A DNA stretch of 64,000 nt from Pseudocercospora fijiensis CIRAD86 (Eukaryota > Ascomycota > Dothideomycetes > Mycosphaerellales > Mycosphaerellaceae), in assembly GCF_000340215.1 (NCBI RefSeq), contig NW_006921533.1:8469282-8533281 (forward strand). Direction: 5' to 3'. The notes beneath the pieces were generated by a model that ran no database searches, was not told where the DNA came from, and worked only from the letters and a program-made list of their open reading frames with translations. A program made the translations under genes and the position numbers. Position 1 is the stretch's first letter, and every line of letters begins with the position of its first letter. Below, one piece after another: positions 1 through 11,559 of the stretch.

Positions 1-3000
1 CTCATTTCGCCCAAACGATGCCGAGCAGCAGAGAGTGCGTTCTCCAGTTGAAGGATCTCGACCTAGTGCCATGACATTAGTACAACTTCGCGTAGGGCAG
101 TCATGGGAAGTACTTACCTGTTGCTCCATTTGTCGCACCTTGAAATCGTGGCCGCTCAACTTCGTGTAGTCTTCAAAGTCCTCGCCCTTATTCTTACTCT
201 CGATGATGGCCTGCACTTGGCGGACTAGGCTTCTGCAAGCACTCGTTACAGCTTTGCTGCATTCCTCTAGCCTCTCCTGAGTCTTGGACATGAAGCTGGC
301 CTTGACACGGGACGCGGCCACCAGCTGTGCGGTAGAGGCAGCCACGTCATTTGCAGCAACAATGAGCTGTTCGGGAGAGTTTCTGCCGCTAATCACTCCA
401 TCTGCTGTCTCGATGAGCATATTCGTTGACGATGCGACGGCCTTGGCGGCAGAAATGAGGCCCTCCGTCCAGCGATTGTTCTTCTTGTAGTACTGACTTC
501 GCGTCATGCTCGACCCTTTGCCTTGGTTCACGATCTCCTGCTGCGATGCTGTTGCCGCCTTGATGAGCTGAGCGATGGCATTCGTGACTGCGATGGCCGC
601 ATCAAGTATGGAGTCGTGAATCTTCAGTTCGTATGTGGAGTATCCATCGCGAGACTTGTTCATCAGCTTGGTGAGGCGCTCAGTGGCAGCCTCGATAGCC
701 TTGGCAGCATTCATCATCTCTCGGTCGACAATCTCGCCAATGTCTCCGCCTTGACCCGTGATCTTCGACTTCGGTGCGAAAGCATCGGCGAGCTTGCTGA
801 GGTTGTTGAGAGCAATCTGCACATCGTTGTTCTTGTTGATGACCACATCGGTCTTTTGCAGGTCCTCCAGACCGTCGAGACGATACGACATGATGCCGCG
901 GAAGAAGTTGATGGTCTCGCTGGCTGAGCGACGCGCAGCTGAAATGAGCTGGTCGGCCTTCTTCTCATCGCTGGCGAAGCGCGTGAGACCCTTCGTGTTG
1001 GAAAGGACGTCCGCGATGGCATTGGAGAAGACATTGGCTGCCTTGATGACTTCAGAGTGTGCGCCGTTTGGTCCATCGGCAATGAAGTTGTTGTAGGCAG
1101 TGCTGAACTCCATCGCGCTGCTTTGTGCTTTTTCGATTTGTGACAGCACGAAAGGTCCGCTTGCGTTCTGGTTACCAGCAATCATTGAGCTGTCCAGCTC
1201 GTACAAAGCATCGTCAACGCGCTGTACTGCGGCTTGCAGGACAGAATCCAGCAGCTCATTGATCTTCTTGATGTTCTCAAGAAGCATGACATCGATCTGC
1301 TCATCCATGGCCTTGTCTGTGACGCCATTGCCCTGGCGGAGTTCGTTGAGCTCGAGCAGTGTCTGATCCATGCCGGACTTGTAGATCTCCAGCTCTTCTT
1401 CCTTCTCGCGCAATTGACGCTCGAGGTCTGAGCTGCCTTCGCCGAGCTTCATTTGCATCTCGTCCAGTGCACGCGTCTTGTTGCGCAACGCCTCTTCAAG
1501 ATCTGCAATCTCACGGTTGTGTCGTGAGAGCATAGCCGACAGCTCGCTGCCCTTCGCGCGATCCGCGTTTTCTGCTCGGTCGAGAGCCATGCGCAGCTCA
1601 CGCTTAAGCTTCTCCAACTCTTCGCGGTGTCCACCCTGTGATCGGTCCTTCTCGTGCAGCGCACGGTCTCGCTCGCGAATCATATCTGCGAGTTCCAAAT
1701 TCTTCGTCTTGAGCTCTCGCTGTAGCTTCTCGCGCTGGTCGATCGCTTCTTGAGCGGATGCTGCCTTGAGCTGCACGCCCTTGAACTTCTGCAGCAGTTC
1801 GAGATGCTCGTGTCGAAGCTGGCTGTAAAGCTTGGCCAAAGCCTCGTACTTCGTCCTCCAAGTGTTGACCTGTTCCTGCAGCGAGCGTATCTGGTCATCC
1901 TTGCTCTGACTCTGCTGCTGGAAGTTGCTTTGTAGCGAGGCGAGCTCATTTTCCAGCGCCTTCATCCTCGTATCATACTGTCGCAGCAGTAATTGATCCT
2001 GCTCGTACTGAGCACGTGCTCGCAGATTCTCCTGTTCCAGCTCTGCCATGCGACCTTGTGTCTGCTGCGCATACTGCTGTTGCTGCAACTGTTCCTGCTG
2101 GAGCCTCGCCTGCTCAGCCGCCAATCGCTGCTGCTCTTCGAAGTCGCGCTGGGCTTGCTGTTGTTGCAACATCTGTTGTCGTTGAGCTTCCTCCCACTGA
2201 GCTTGCAACCTACGCTGCTCAGCTTCATACTCTTCTTGCTGCCGTGCTTGCTCGTTCTTCCAGAACTCGTTGATCGGCTCCGGATCAGTCGCTGCTTGAG
2301 GTGGGGGCGTGTCGCGCGGCTTGGTGACAGGTTCATTCTTCGGTCGCGCAGGCAGGGCAGGAGCGTTCTCGTCTTCAGCCAGCAGATTGGGCGGATCTTG
2401 TGGCAGCTTCGGAATGGTGATGAGTGAAGTGAGATATCGCAGATTTGAGCATTCGTAGTAGAAGCGAACCAATCGGTAGTGCTGGGCATCGTAGCGACCA
2501 CGCAGAGGGCTGAGAGCTTCGTCGTCTCCCAGGGTCGTGTGCATAGCACGAAGCATGCTCGTGATGAACTTGTAGATACCATAGCTCTCCTGCACCAATG
2601 GCACCAGCGCACTAATTCGGCACTCATTGTTGGATCCGCCACGGAAATGTGAGAAGATGAGTTTCTGGAAGCTGTCGATCTGGTCCTGGAGGGTCATGAG
2701 CTCGCTAATGGTCTCATATCCTTCGTTCGGGTCGTTGATGCTCTTCAACGAGATGTATTCCTCATATTCAAAGGTTCCATTGAATTCCGGATGCTCGCGG
2801 TGAAACTTCAGCTTTGAAACAAGATAGAAAATGTACTCCTGGATCAGAGGCGCATATCCGCGCAAGCCCTCGCCGCCAATTCCGCCCATCATACCTCTGG
2901 AGAGACCTTCCAGCCAGCCGACATGCTGTTGTGCCTCCTTGAGCGCGACCGGGTGGCCTTCTTGTAGGACCTTGTGGACTGTGTAGAGCGCCTTGAAAGT

Positions 3001-3258
3001 CTGCACTTCGTCGGCTTGGATAGGCTGGACTTTGATGCCATTCCAGAAGGACTGGCTGGATTTGTGGTCCCACGTGTAGACGATACATGCGCGCACATGT
3101 TTTCGCTTGGGCGCTGTCTCTTCGATGGAGGTGGCCTTGCGGATGTTGGTGGACAGCTCTGTCTCGGTCTTAGTGAGGTCTACATTGCGCGTAGCCTGCG
3201 AATACATGGTGCCGGTTGGTTGCGATGAACCATACACGGCAAAGGGTGCTCCTGACAT
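1..3258 (-). CDS. SLA2: SLA2/End4, HIP1R-type endocytic actin adaptor (3' end cut by window)
   Basis: Exons 3258-118 and 62-<1, with a 55-nt GT-AG intron at 117-63. At least 1067 residues are in the window; yeast Sla2 has 968, so only the last few residues should be missing. Order: N-terminal ANTH domain (about residues 20-290, including the hallmark SIEETAPKRKHVRACIVYTW), a Pro-rich linker, a long Gln/Glu-rich coiled coil (about 360-640), then a talin/HIP1 THATCH (I/LWEQ) actin-binding module. Known role of the family: it links PI(4,5)P2 membrane and clathrin coats to F-actin at endocytic patches. The ATG at 3258 is directly preceded by an in-frame TGA; a second ATG at 3207 (MYSQATRNVDLTK) is an equally plausible start. 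SLA2 commonly borders the mating-type locus in ascomycetes, but I see no MAT gene to its right. Confidence 0.95.
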   Translation of the reverse strand, partial: MSGAPFAVYGSSQPTGTMYSQATRNVDLTKTETELSTNIRKATSIEETAPKRKHVRACIVYTWDHKSSQSFWNGIKVQPIQADEVQTFKALYTVHKVLQEGHPVALKEAQQHVGWLEGLSRGMMGGIGGEGLRGYAPLIQEYIFYLVSKLKFHREHPEFNGTFEYEEYISLKSINDPNEGYETISELMTLQDQIDSFQKLIFSHFRGGSNNECRISALVPLVQESYGIYKFITSMLRAMHTTLGDDEALSPLRGRYDAQHYRLVRFYYECSNLRYLTSLITIPKLPQDPPNLLAEDENAPALPARPKNEPVTKPRDTPPPQAATDPEPINEFWKNEQARQQEEYEAEQRRLQAQWEEAQRQQMLQQQQAQRDFEEQQRLAAEQARLQQEQLQQQQYAQQTQGRMAELEQENLRARAQYEQDQLLLRQYDTRMKALENELASLQSNFQQQSQSKDDQIRSLQEQVNTWRTKYEALAKLYSQLRHEHLELLQKFKGVQLKAASAQEAIDQREKLQRELKTKNLELADMIRERDRALHEKDRSQGGHREELEKLKRELRMALDRAENADRAKGSELSAMLSRHNREIADLEEALRNKTRALDEMQMKLGEGSSDLERQLREKEEELEIYKSGMDQTLLELNELRQGNGVTDKAMDEQIDVMLLENIKKINELLDSVLQAAVQRVDDALYELDSSMIAGNQNASGPFVLSQIEKAQSSAMEFSTAYNNFIADGPNGAHSEVIKAANVFSNAIADVLSNTKGLTRFASDEKKADQLISAARRSASETINFFRGIMSYRLDGLEDLQKTDVVINKNNDVQIALNNLSKLADAFAPKSKITGQGGDIGEIVDREMMNAAKAIEAATERLTKLMNKSRDGYSTYELKIHDSILDAAIAVTNAIAQLIKAATASQQEIVNQGKGSSMTRSQYYKKNNRWTEGLISAAKAVASSTNMLIETADGVISGRNSPEQLIVAANDVAASTAQLVAASRVKASFMSKTQERLEECSKAVTSACRSLVRQVQAIIESKNKGEDFEDYTKLSGHDFKVRQMEQQVSTSHDCPTRSCTNVMALGRDPSTGERTLCCSASFGRNE

Positions 3259-4480
3259 TCAGAGAAAGAACAGGAGGTGGTGTGAGAGATTATGAGACGG
3301 TCGTAATTGGGCCAGGCAGCTGCAATAATGTCATCGTATTGAAAGTTCAGCATGGGTTCTCCATGCTGCAGTCGGAGCTTGCGTGGAGAGGCTCTGGGCT
3401 GACGAAATTTGGTGCCTTGTGGCCTGAGAGTGACACTCCCAAACTCCATCCACCGATAGCTGCTTGTGTTTGGTCTCTTCTCGGCAAGACCGCTCGAGTC
3501 CAGACGGTCCAGCATGACATACCGCGGCTGAAATGGGAGGCATAGTCTATATAGTGAAGCGGAAGGCACATACCTTTCTGGGTCCTCGAAAGATGCTCGT
3601 CTGGCTTTCGGTCAATCCTGCCTCTCATCATCTCACCGAGACCTGACTCCATGATTCTTTTCTCGACCTGCTCAGCACCACCGAAGGCCACCGAAGCATG
3701 CTATGAGCTCGCGGATCATGATGGGGTAACTGTCACCACTTATTATTATTTGCCTTCGCGAAGCAGCATGTGCCGCACGAGACGCATGCCATGTTGTCTG
3801 ATAACACTTGTGTATGCACGTGGCATGGATCTTATTACGGGGGGCCCGAACTATGCGGCACGATGGCCCGAGCAAAGAAAGATCGCGGTGCAAGACTGAT
3901 CTGATTGATTCTAGTGTGAGGAATCTGATCGAGCGAGAAACGACGATGATGAAGACTCCATATCTTCGCCAAGCAGGACTGCGAGTGGTATCGATCAATG
4001 GTAGGTCCGTACAATACCCACTTTGCGAATGTCGCATCCGATTGCTCTCAGGATGGCTAAGATGATCTTGCCAACGCGCATATCTCGCCTTCACTACGGG
4101 CTTTCCAGGGAGGTCTCGCAAGTGGTCAGGCACTCGAACTACCAACAAAATGGCCTGAGGCAGGAATACGTTGCCAAGAGAAAAACGTCATCTCGTATAC
4201 GAATACGCGGGTCCCAAATTTCACCTGGCTCTGCATCACAAGAATACGAGTCGACTCTTTTATCGGACTGATGACTCCTCCAATCTGGTGTGTATGGTCG
4301 AGGTAGTCATGACAGGACTTTCACCACCCTCTCTCTCGAATCGATTGTCACCAAGCGCCGCCAATGATAAAAATAGATGACTGGTGAAGCGCCCCCGCTG
4401 GCGCTTTCGTGTTGAATTTAGATGGTTAGAACAAGCGCAACTGATAGACCCCCGTAACCACGTCCCTACGCCTTCCACAG
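3259..4480. other. intergenic region between SLA2 and the AIM9-like gene
   Basis: This holds the 5' flanks of two divergent genes. Open frames up to 158 codons exist on the minus strand (3672-4148), but their composition is not protein-like and I recognise no domain. I see no RNA gene or repeat. Confidence 0.5.
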
Positions 4481-6428
4481 ATGGCACCCATGTGCTTCAA
4501 AAATGTTCTGCGGTCGCGCGGCGCTTTTATCGGGGCCAAATTCAAGATCAAGCTTTCGCGCAGGTCATTCAGCATTGCATCGTACGACGCCTTGCCACGA
4601 ACAATGGAGCCTGCGGATTACGAAGATTTCTACCGGTACACCAGTGGACGTTGGCTTTGGGCGGAGGAACCTCGACTTCGAGAGCGATACAAGAGATTCA
4701 ATGTTCCAGGATTGAAGAGCATCGCTGCCAAGACTAGCGGTGCGCAGTCATGCTTGACCATCACCAAGCACGCCGAAGGAGGCTTCAATAAAATCTTTCG
4801 GCTTGTGATGGATAACGGGTGTGTGGTGATGGCAAGAATCCCAAATCCGAACGTTGGCCCAATTTCCAAAGTCATGGCATCTGAGGTTGCAACAATGGAT
4901 TTTGTGAGCCTTAAAAGACGATCTACGCGCCCTCGTGGTCAGAACTGATGTGCTGCCAACAGGTGCAAAATGTCATCGGCATCCCAGGACCCAGAGTCCT
5001 TGCTTGGGATGGCAGAAAGTCTAACGATGCAGAATCGGAGTACATGTTGATGGAAGAAGCAAGGGGCACGCAATTAGAAGAACTGTGGGCTGACATGGAA
5101 CTGGATGATCAGGTCAGTGTTGTCGACGACTTGGTTGCGATACAGAAGAAATTGCACTCGGTCAACTTCTCGCGGTCTGCTGCCCTTGGTCTTGCAGCAA
5201 GGAACTGAACTAATGAGGAGAATCAGGTACGGGAGCATATATTATAGATCGGATGCATTTGAAGGTTGCTCAACTTTCGAAGTCTCCGGTGACTTGCCAC
5301 AATCGGCAAAGACATACGCAGAAGATCGGTTTGCAATTGGGCCTGTTGCCGAGAGCGCACTCTGGGAGACCGAGAGCTCTTCATCCTTTGCTGATCGTGG
5401 GCCTTGTAAGGCCGTACGAAAGTCCTCCTGCATAGGCATAGCTAATGAGACCTGCCAGGGCTGAATGCACAAGATTATCTTCGCGCCATATCTCGAAGAG
5501 AGCGCGCAAAGCTGGCCAGAACGGATTTGAGTGCGACTGAAGATGATTCCGATGAGTTGGAGTCGGCACAGCATCGACTCGCACTCCTCGACAAGTTTGA
5601 CGCAGTCAGTGCTTATCTACCACCAAGCAATACGAACTTGGATAAAGCAGCACTTTCGCATTGGGACTTACGAGCTCCCAACATCTTCGTCAAAGACGGC
5701 CGAATCACGAGCTTGATCGACTGGCAAGACAACTGGGTTGAACCGTTTTTCATGCAGGAAAAGCGGCCTCAACTGATTGACTACCATGGAGAGCTGATGC
5801 TGCGCCTGCCCGACGACTACGAGACCATGCAAGACAAAGACGAGAAAAAAAAGGTCTGCAACAAGGTCCAAAAATCGCTGGTCTATTGGCGCTACGGACG
5901 ACAAACACAGAGACAGAACCCGGTGTTGCGAGAGCTCTTCGATCTCCCTCTGGCGCGCGTAAGGAGAGAAACAGTATCCTTCGCCTCGAATATCTCACAT
6001 GGCGAAGCCCTTCCTCTCCGCGAATCTTTGTACCAGCTCCAACAGTAACTCTCCACTCCTCTCCCAACATCTCCGTTCCCAACATCTCTAACCCATTCAT
6101 CAGACAATGGCCCAACCTCCAACCCGGACTCCCATGTCCCATCACCTTCACGCCCGAAGAAATTTCTGCGCACACCCGCATCTCAGCGAAGTGGAACGAC
6201 GACGTGGACTTCTGGTCCCCTTTGAAAGGATTCGTGAGTCGTGATGGCTACGTTTCGAATGAGAACTATGACGACGCGAGAAAGTTTTTTGCGGAGCTTA
6301 GGGATGCTGGGTTGGAACAGTTCAGGGGGAAAGAGTTGAGGGATTTTGAGGAGGGGAGTCGATGGGCTGAAACGGGAACGAGAGGGTTGAATGGTGGGAG
6401 TGAGGAGAGGAATTACAAGTTGGCATGA
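4481..6428 (+). CDS. AIM9-like mitochondrial aminoglycoside-phosphotransferase-fold protein
   Basis: Five exons: 4481-4903, 4963-5174, 5227-5405, 5459-6044 and 6104-6428, 574 aa. Each junction restores the frame. The N-terminus (MAPMCFKNVLRSRGAF...LSRRSFSIASY) is Arg-rich with no acidic residue and has a cleavage-like RRSFS site, as in a mitochondrial presequence. The body matches the APH/choline-kinase fold of the yeast Aim9/Fmp29 family. It has a nucleotide-loop region (GGFNKIFRLVMDNG), a Brenner-type catalytic loop HWDLRAPN (about residue 338) with Asp and Asn present, and the metal-binding Asp in LIDWQD. The catalytic residues look intact. Substrate and reaction are not known for this family; loss in yeast alters mitochondrial inheritance. 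Intron 5175-5226 has a weak donor (GTCTGC), but only that junction gives the expected FSRYGSIYY. The third exon also contains a Cys/Trp codon split at 5405/5459. Confidence 0.88.
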
Positions 6429-6861
6429 ATTGGAATATTTTGGTGCGTTTACCAGATCGAGGGTCTTGATTGCAAATGAGTAGATCTCTCAAGGCCTTTT
6501 GGTTTGAGTGGCAGCCTTATCAAGTGCCTCGCCTTGTTTCGGCCTTGAGTAGAAAGTGGGTGCATTTATCTGTCACGTTATACCTATATCTGGGCCCGAA
6601 TATCGTAAGGGGTACGGGAAACGGCGATTGAGTGATGAGGCGTAAGAGACTGGGCACGATATTGCGAAGCTGGGACGTGAATGCTTTTTCTGATTCGCAT
6701 CTATGGAACGCACGCACGCAAACAAATCTGCTCGCCGGCAGTGCTGGATCTCATGCATCTCCCGTACAGCAGAGGATTTCTCTGCGCAGAACCTTGAACC
6801 CCAACTCCGCTGCTTCTTTTCGTAGTCGAAACATCACGACGATTGATGGAGAAGAAGATGC

Positions 6862-7855
6862 TTAGTGGTTGGCAAGAGCGTAGGCACGTCTGCGATCACG
6901 CTCCTCGGCAATGGAGAGCTTGACACCCTTGCCCTTTGGCAGGGAGATCCAAGGCTTCTCACGACCGATGACGAAGACGTTGGTCTCACGAGTAGCGAAC
7001 TCGTTGTCAATAGCGTCCTTGATGTGCACGATGTTGAAACCTCCGTCGTGGCGCTCACGGTGGGTGATGACACCGACACGACCCATGTTGCGACCACCAG
7101 TAGCCATGGCGATGACACCCGTGTCGAAACGGATGAAGTCGTCGATCTTGCCAGTCTCGAGGTTGACCTTGACGGTGTCGTTGACCTTGATGGCTGGATC
7201 TGGGTAGCGGATACTGTATCCTCAGTCAGCATTTCTGCAGCAGGCATATGCAAACATTGGTCCAACGTCTGAAAGACAGTCGCAACCACGTATAAGTGCT
7301 CTGGGAGACTCACGTGCGCGCGTCATGCGTAACCAAGAATGGGATGCCGCCCTTGCCAAGTTGTACTCTCTTGACCTTTCCGAGCTTGTACTGTGCCTCC
7401 TCTTCTGTGATGCGGTGGACGGTGAAGCGGCCCTTGGTGTCGTAGACGAGGCGGAAGTTTTCGCCGGTCTTCTCGATGGAAATGACGTCCATGAAGCCGG
7501 CTGGGTAGGTGGGATCGGTGCGCACTTTGCCGTCGACCTTGATCAGGCGCTGCATCACGATCTGCTTGACCTCGCGGCCATTGAGGGCGTACTTCAGGCT
7601 GTGGCAGTCAAATGTCAGTCCATGTCGCTTCAAGTTCGTTTCAATGTCGCCTCAATCACATCTCGCGCCCGCGGCTGATTGTGTGGGTGTTGTTCTGGCA
7701 TACCGGTTACGGATGAAGACGATCAAGGGCATGCAGTCGCGCAGCTTGTGCGGACCTGGCGAGGCCTTGGGAGCGTAGGCACCGCTGAGCTTGTCGAGAA
7801 GCCAGTGCGATGGGGCTGACAGCCGCTTCTGGTGCTTCTTTGGTCCTCTACCCAT
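6862..7855 (-). CDS. RPS4: 40S ribosomal protein eS4
   Basis: Three exons on the minus strand, 7855-7704, 7598-7314 and 7213-6862, give 262 aa, the usual eS4 length. The introns are 105 nt (7703-7599) and 100 nt (7313-7214), longer than most in this window, which fits ribosomal protein genes. The N-terminus [18 protein letters not shown] is the universal eS4 start. The S4-like RNA-binding core ([21 protein letters not shown]), the KOW segment ([16 protein letters not shown]) and the Lys/Arg-rich C-terminus are all present. It is a core structural and rRNA-binding component of the small ribosomal subunit. The protein is very conserved, so the splice sites are secure. Confidence 0.98.
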
Positions 7856-8555
7856 GGTTGCGGTGTTGTGTTGTCGAAGATGTCAGTCACAGACGTGAAG
7901 CTCAAAATGAAGAGAAGTTCATAGCTCAAAAGAACGCTGCGGCTGCTGCCGGTGTGGGCTCGCCAAGACATGGTCAATGCGCAGCGCCGACTTCCGAATC
8001 TTCCTTCTCCACCATACAGCATCAACAACACCTTCTTATATTCTCCCTGTATCATTTCCCTGCATGCATCGGATAGCGACATTACCATGCTCGAGAACTG
8101 TGCCATCACCTTGTCTCGCCTGGCTCTCAGTGTTGCTCAATTCGCACATTTACCTTCGAAATCTCGCCGCCCAGAGCGGGACTGGGAACATTGGTGTCCA
8201 GTAGGCCATATTGTCATGGTAGAGGGTCCTTGATGCGGCATCAAGAGTACGCGGGTGTGCTGCGATGGATGTCAATCGAAGCACACTCACTTGCTCTGCT
8301 GTCACACCAATCTTCTTGCCCATCGCCGAGACTCAGTGTCATGGCTCAACCTTGAAAGCTCTTCGTCAACTTACATGTACCTGGCATACAGCGTCTTCAT
8401 ACATCGGACTTGAATCGGCCGGGATGCCTGTGGTCCGCGAGACTCAGTGCCTGATTCGTTGTAAACCATGAGATCCAGGATTGAGGAATCGAGCTCATTC
8501 ACTCGGAAGTGCTCAGACGCTGTATGCTCTACGAACCACTGACAAGTAGCACTGT
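7856..8555. other. RPS4 5' flank and intergenic DNA
   Basis: This is the upstream region of eS4 with pyrimidine-rich patches near 8000-8060. Short open frames run in several phases without recognisable protein sequence. I see no further gene here before the dehydrogenase relic. Confidence 0.4.
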
Positions 8556-9180
8556 GATGGGTCTTTCACAGCATAAATTGACCATCTTTTATTTCGACAC
8601 GTCTACAAAAACGTTTTCTGAGGAAAGCACAACGAACGAGCTGGGCTACATGGATGTGCTCATCAGAACTGCCCACTCTGTTATCTGCTTCACGGATGTC
8701 CATGCGAAGGAGAAACGGCAGAGGGCGCTGCAGTGGCCACATCGTCGAAGTCTCCCCTGCCGTAAAGCACGTCAAGCTGGGTGACCGAGTATCTCCTGTG
8801 GCCATTGCTCGACATGCATCACAGGACACCGACAGTACTGCTCTGAAGCCCGCGGTTTCGCATTCTCTGATCTGGACCAAGGAGCCTTCAGTGACTACCG
8901 GATCATCGACTCCGACTCCGCCTACCGCATCCCAGACGGCATATCGAGTGTGAATGCCGCTCCATTGATGGGTGCAGGCGCTTCCGTATTTGAGGCTGTG
9001 CACGCAGCAGGAGCAAAATCAAATGATCGTGTGGGCGTCGTGGGCGTCGTGCGTGGGCAATGGCGGCCTCGGCTACATGGTCTCCATGCATCCAGCCTTC
9101 TACTTCTTGGTTTTCGTGTATCAGGAGACGGATGTGTTATCTCGGCCCCGCAGTTGTGCAACCATCCATTCTCCTTGGGG
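8556..9180 (+). pseudogene. zinc-type alcohol dehydrogenase relic (MDR superfamily)
   Basis: Segments of a medium-chain, Zn-dependent alcohol dehydrogenase can be followed left to right, but in shifting frames. At 8649-8710 there is DVLIRTAHSVICFTDVHAKEK, where the first zinc-ligand Cys is kept but the normal G(T)D context is changed. Near 8735-8810 is GHIVEVSPAVKHVKLGDRVSP, where the GHE motif has lost its Glu. In the next frame from about 8800 comes CGHCSTCITGHRQYC, the four structural-zinc cysteines, then GAFSDYRIIDSDSAYRIPDG. A further shift near 9050 leads to VGNGGLGYM, the degraded Rossmann GxGGxG. The rest of the cofactor domain is gone. At least two frameshifts and a truncated C-terminus make a working enzyme very unlikely. 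The closest intact relatives would be NADP-dependent, ADH6/7-like or cinnamyl-alcohol-dehydrogenase-like enzymes. Confidence 0.75.
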
Positions 9181-9499
9181 TGACATTGTCGGCCAGCCTT
9201 GGGAGCTGCCAGCTTGCGAACCAAGACGCGTGGGGTCTGTTCCAGATGCGTTCCGGCCCTAATTTGGGACAGCCTTGTCCTCTGCGTTCGATGATGCATT
9301 GAATGATCAAATCCAGCCTTTGGAGGGCCGCTCTCTGCATATCCGACAAGTCGATGGCAGAGATGGCTCTCTTGTGCTCCCTATAGCTGAGCCACCTTTG
9401 TCCCACGGTTGTCTGACTCTACATAAGGACATCTGTGAGCCCAGCCCGTTTATCATTTCACTGCTCATCGCTGATTCAGTCGCGATATATGCACGCACA

Positions 9500-11541
9500 A
9501 TGGGCAAGACAAGCGCTTTTCTGAGTCGATGGGATCAGGCCACCGCTCGGTGGGCAGGCAGTTGGACGCTGGAGCTCATCGCAATCACATTCAGCTGTCT
9601 TTGCCTCGCAGCACTAATAGCAACTCTTCTTGTCGGAGACGGCCAGGCAACTTGGGACGGTATCACCCTCAACACCTACGTATCAATTCTGGCCACGGCA
9701 GGCAAGTTATCGGCGCTGTTCACAGTGAGCTCAGCTATTGGACAGGCGAAATGGAACCTTTTCAGTCGAAAGCCCAGATCTTTGCTGGACTTTCAAGCTC
9801 TTGATCTCGCGAGTCGTGGTGGATGGGGAAGTGTGCAACTTCTTTTCCGGCGAAGAGATGTGTAAGTTCTGATGCCATTGTGTACAGCTGCGACTAATCC
9901 TCGACTACCCACAGCGCTGCTGTTCTAGGGGCACTTGCGTTCATTGTTGCGTTTGCCTTCGACCCATTTGCACAACAGCTTGTTCATCTACGCAGCCACA
10001 TCGCTTTCTCTCCCAGTTTAAAAGCGAGTTTTGCAACCACCAGCAGATACGATGGCGGTATGCGCTATGATTACGGCCCTGCCTACGTCCCGGACAGTGA
10101 CGGTGCGAAATAGGACAGTATGTTGGCTACGCGCCTCGCTGATCAAATGTCACAGGGTCTATGATCAGAGATTTTGCCGTCACTGCGGATTTCAGCATGC
10201 AAGCTGCCGTCCTCAGCGGGCTGGTACAGCCTTTAGAGGCCATACACCAGCAAAGCCATACTCTCTGCCCATCTGGAAATTGCACATGGCCAGTAACGAC
10301 GTCTCTTGCGGTTTGCAGCACGTGCCAGAACATTCCGTCCGTCGAGAAACGAACCGTCACCGATAAGCTGCCAACCATGTCCTCTCTAACCGCCGCCATG
10401 CCTCCGTTTCGCGCCTCTATCTCAAGATTCCATGTCGGCGAACATGTCTTCATCGACAATGTAGATGGCGTCAACCTTTCGTACCCCAACTTTCTTCATT
10501 TCACTGCTTTCACCACTGCGAAGCCCCTCGAAACGGTCGCGATGAAAGAGATCGACAGTCTGATACTAGCAACGACCTTCATGCGAGTCAAGTCAGACCA
10601 GGCAAATGGATCTGCCACATGGCCGACTCTGCCTATCGCTGTAACGGAATGCGCGCTCTACTACTGTGCCAGGTCGTACAATGTGTCTATGCAGGACAAC
10701 ATCATCAACGAGCAGTCTCACGAAATACCGGNNNNNNNNNNNNNNNNNNNNNNNNNNNNNNNNNNNNNNNNNNNNNNNNNNNNNNNNNNNNNNNNNNNNN
10801 NNNNNNNNNNNNNNNNNNNNNNNNNNNNNNNCATGGCAGCGCATTGACCCTCCCAAGAACTCGAGCCACAACGATTCCAATGCTCCTCTTGATTGGCCGT
10901 CAGAGGGCTTCATCGGAGAGCGCACAGATCTGATGCTTGGTGGCGCATACAACGTCTCACAAGCAGCAGTCGGAGGCACCAGCAAATTTATGCAAGAGAC
11001 ATTTATTCATAAGAGCATGGAAGTGGGGGCGAGCTCCCTCCTTGACAATATCAACGGATACTACCTGAGAATAAGCAACGATCCGCAATTCTCGCCGGAT
11101 GTCATGCAGCCACTATACGAGAATGATGACCTCGATGCAACCTTCGAAGCCATCGCCGCGAGCATGAGCAACGCCATTCGTGCACACCAAAACGGCACGC
11201 AGAACATCACGGGAGAAGTTGGCACCCCAGTAACGAGATACAGAGTGGAGTGGCCATGGATCATCCTCCCACTGGTAGTCGTCATGGCAAGCCTCCTGCA
11301 ACTAATCCTCACCATGTTTGAATCTCGACACTACCCGCTCTGGAAGTCGGATGTCCTAGCCGTCCTCTCGCGAGGTCGTCACGTTGGAGACATGTTCGTC
11401 GATGCGGAAACTGTCGCGGACATGCGGCAGGCTGCGAGTCACGAGAGAGTCTCTCTACTGAATGACCTCGGAGAACCTACAGAGGAGCATCGCAAGTCAT
11501 CTGGCAGCAGCTCTGCTTCTACCTTGCCATCTATCTCATGA
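9500..11541 (+). CDS. DUF3176-family membrane protein (interrupted by assembly gap)
   Basis: Exons 9500-9861, 9915-10102 and 10156 onward, with 53-nt introns at 9862-9914 and 10103-10155, then a run of 100 Ns (10732-10831), then 10832-11541 to the stop. It has hydrophobic N-terminal segments (LELIAITFSCLCLAALIATL), a motif region LLDFQALDLASRGGWGS, a Cys-containing lumenal-type stretch (CPSGNCTWP and CSTCQN), many N-glycosylation sequons and a C-terminal transmembrane helix (WIILPLVVVMASLLQLILTM). This is the layout of the fungal DUF3176 family, whose function is unknown. The frame left of the gap and the frame right of it differ, so the placeholder length is not the true gap length; this is not evidence of a frameshift. 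The start could lie further upstream, because the frame is open from 9275. Confidence 0.8.
10732..10831. other. assembly gap of 100 Ns
   Basis: There are exactly 100 N characters, a conventional placeholder for a gap of unknown size, lying inside the extracellular part of the DUF3176 gene. Confidence 0.98.
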
Positions 11542-11559
11542 TGCTCAATGAAGCCACGA

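Noticed and set aside
284..2427. Several plus-strand open frames of 60-144 codons and minus-strand frames in other phases
   Set aside because: They are antisense or out-of-phase shadows of the SLA2 coiled coil and THATCH region, which reads through on the minus strand.
3672..4148. 158-codon minus-strand frame in the SLA2-AIM9 intergenic region
   Set aside because: No domain, irregular composition, several overlapping frames of similar length; likely chance.
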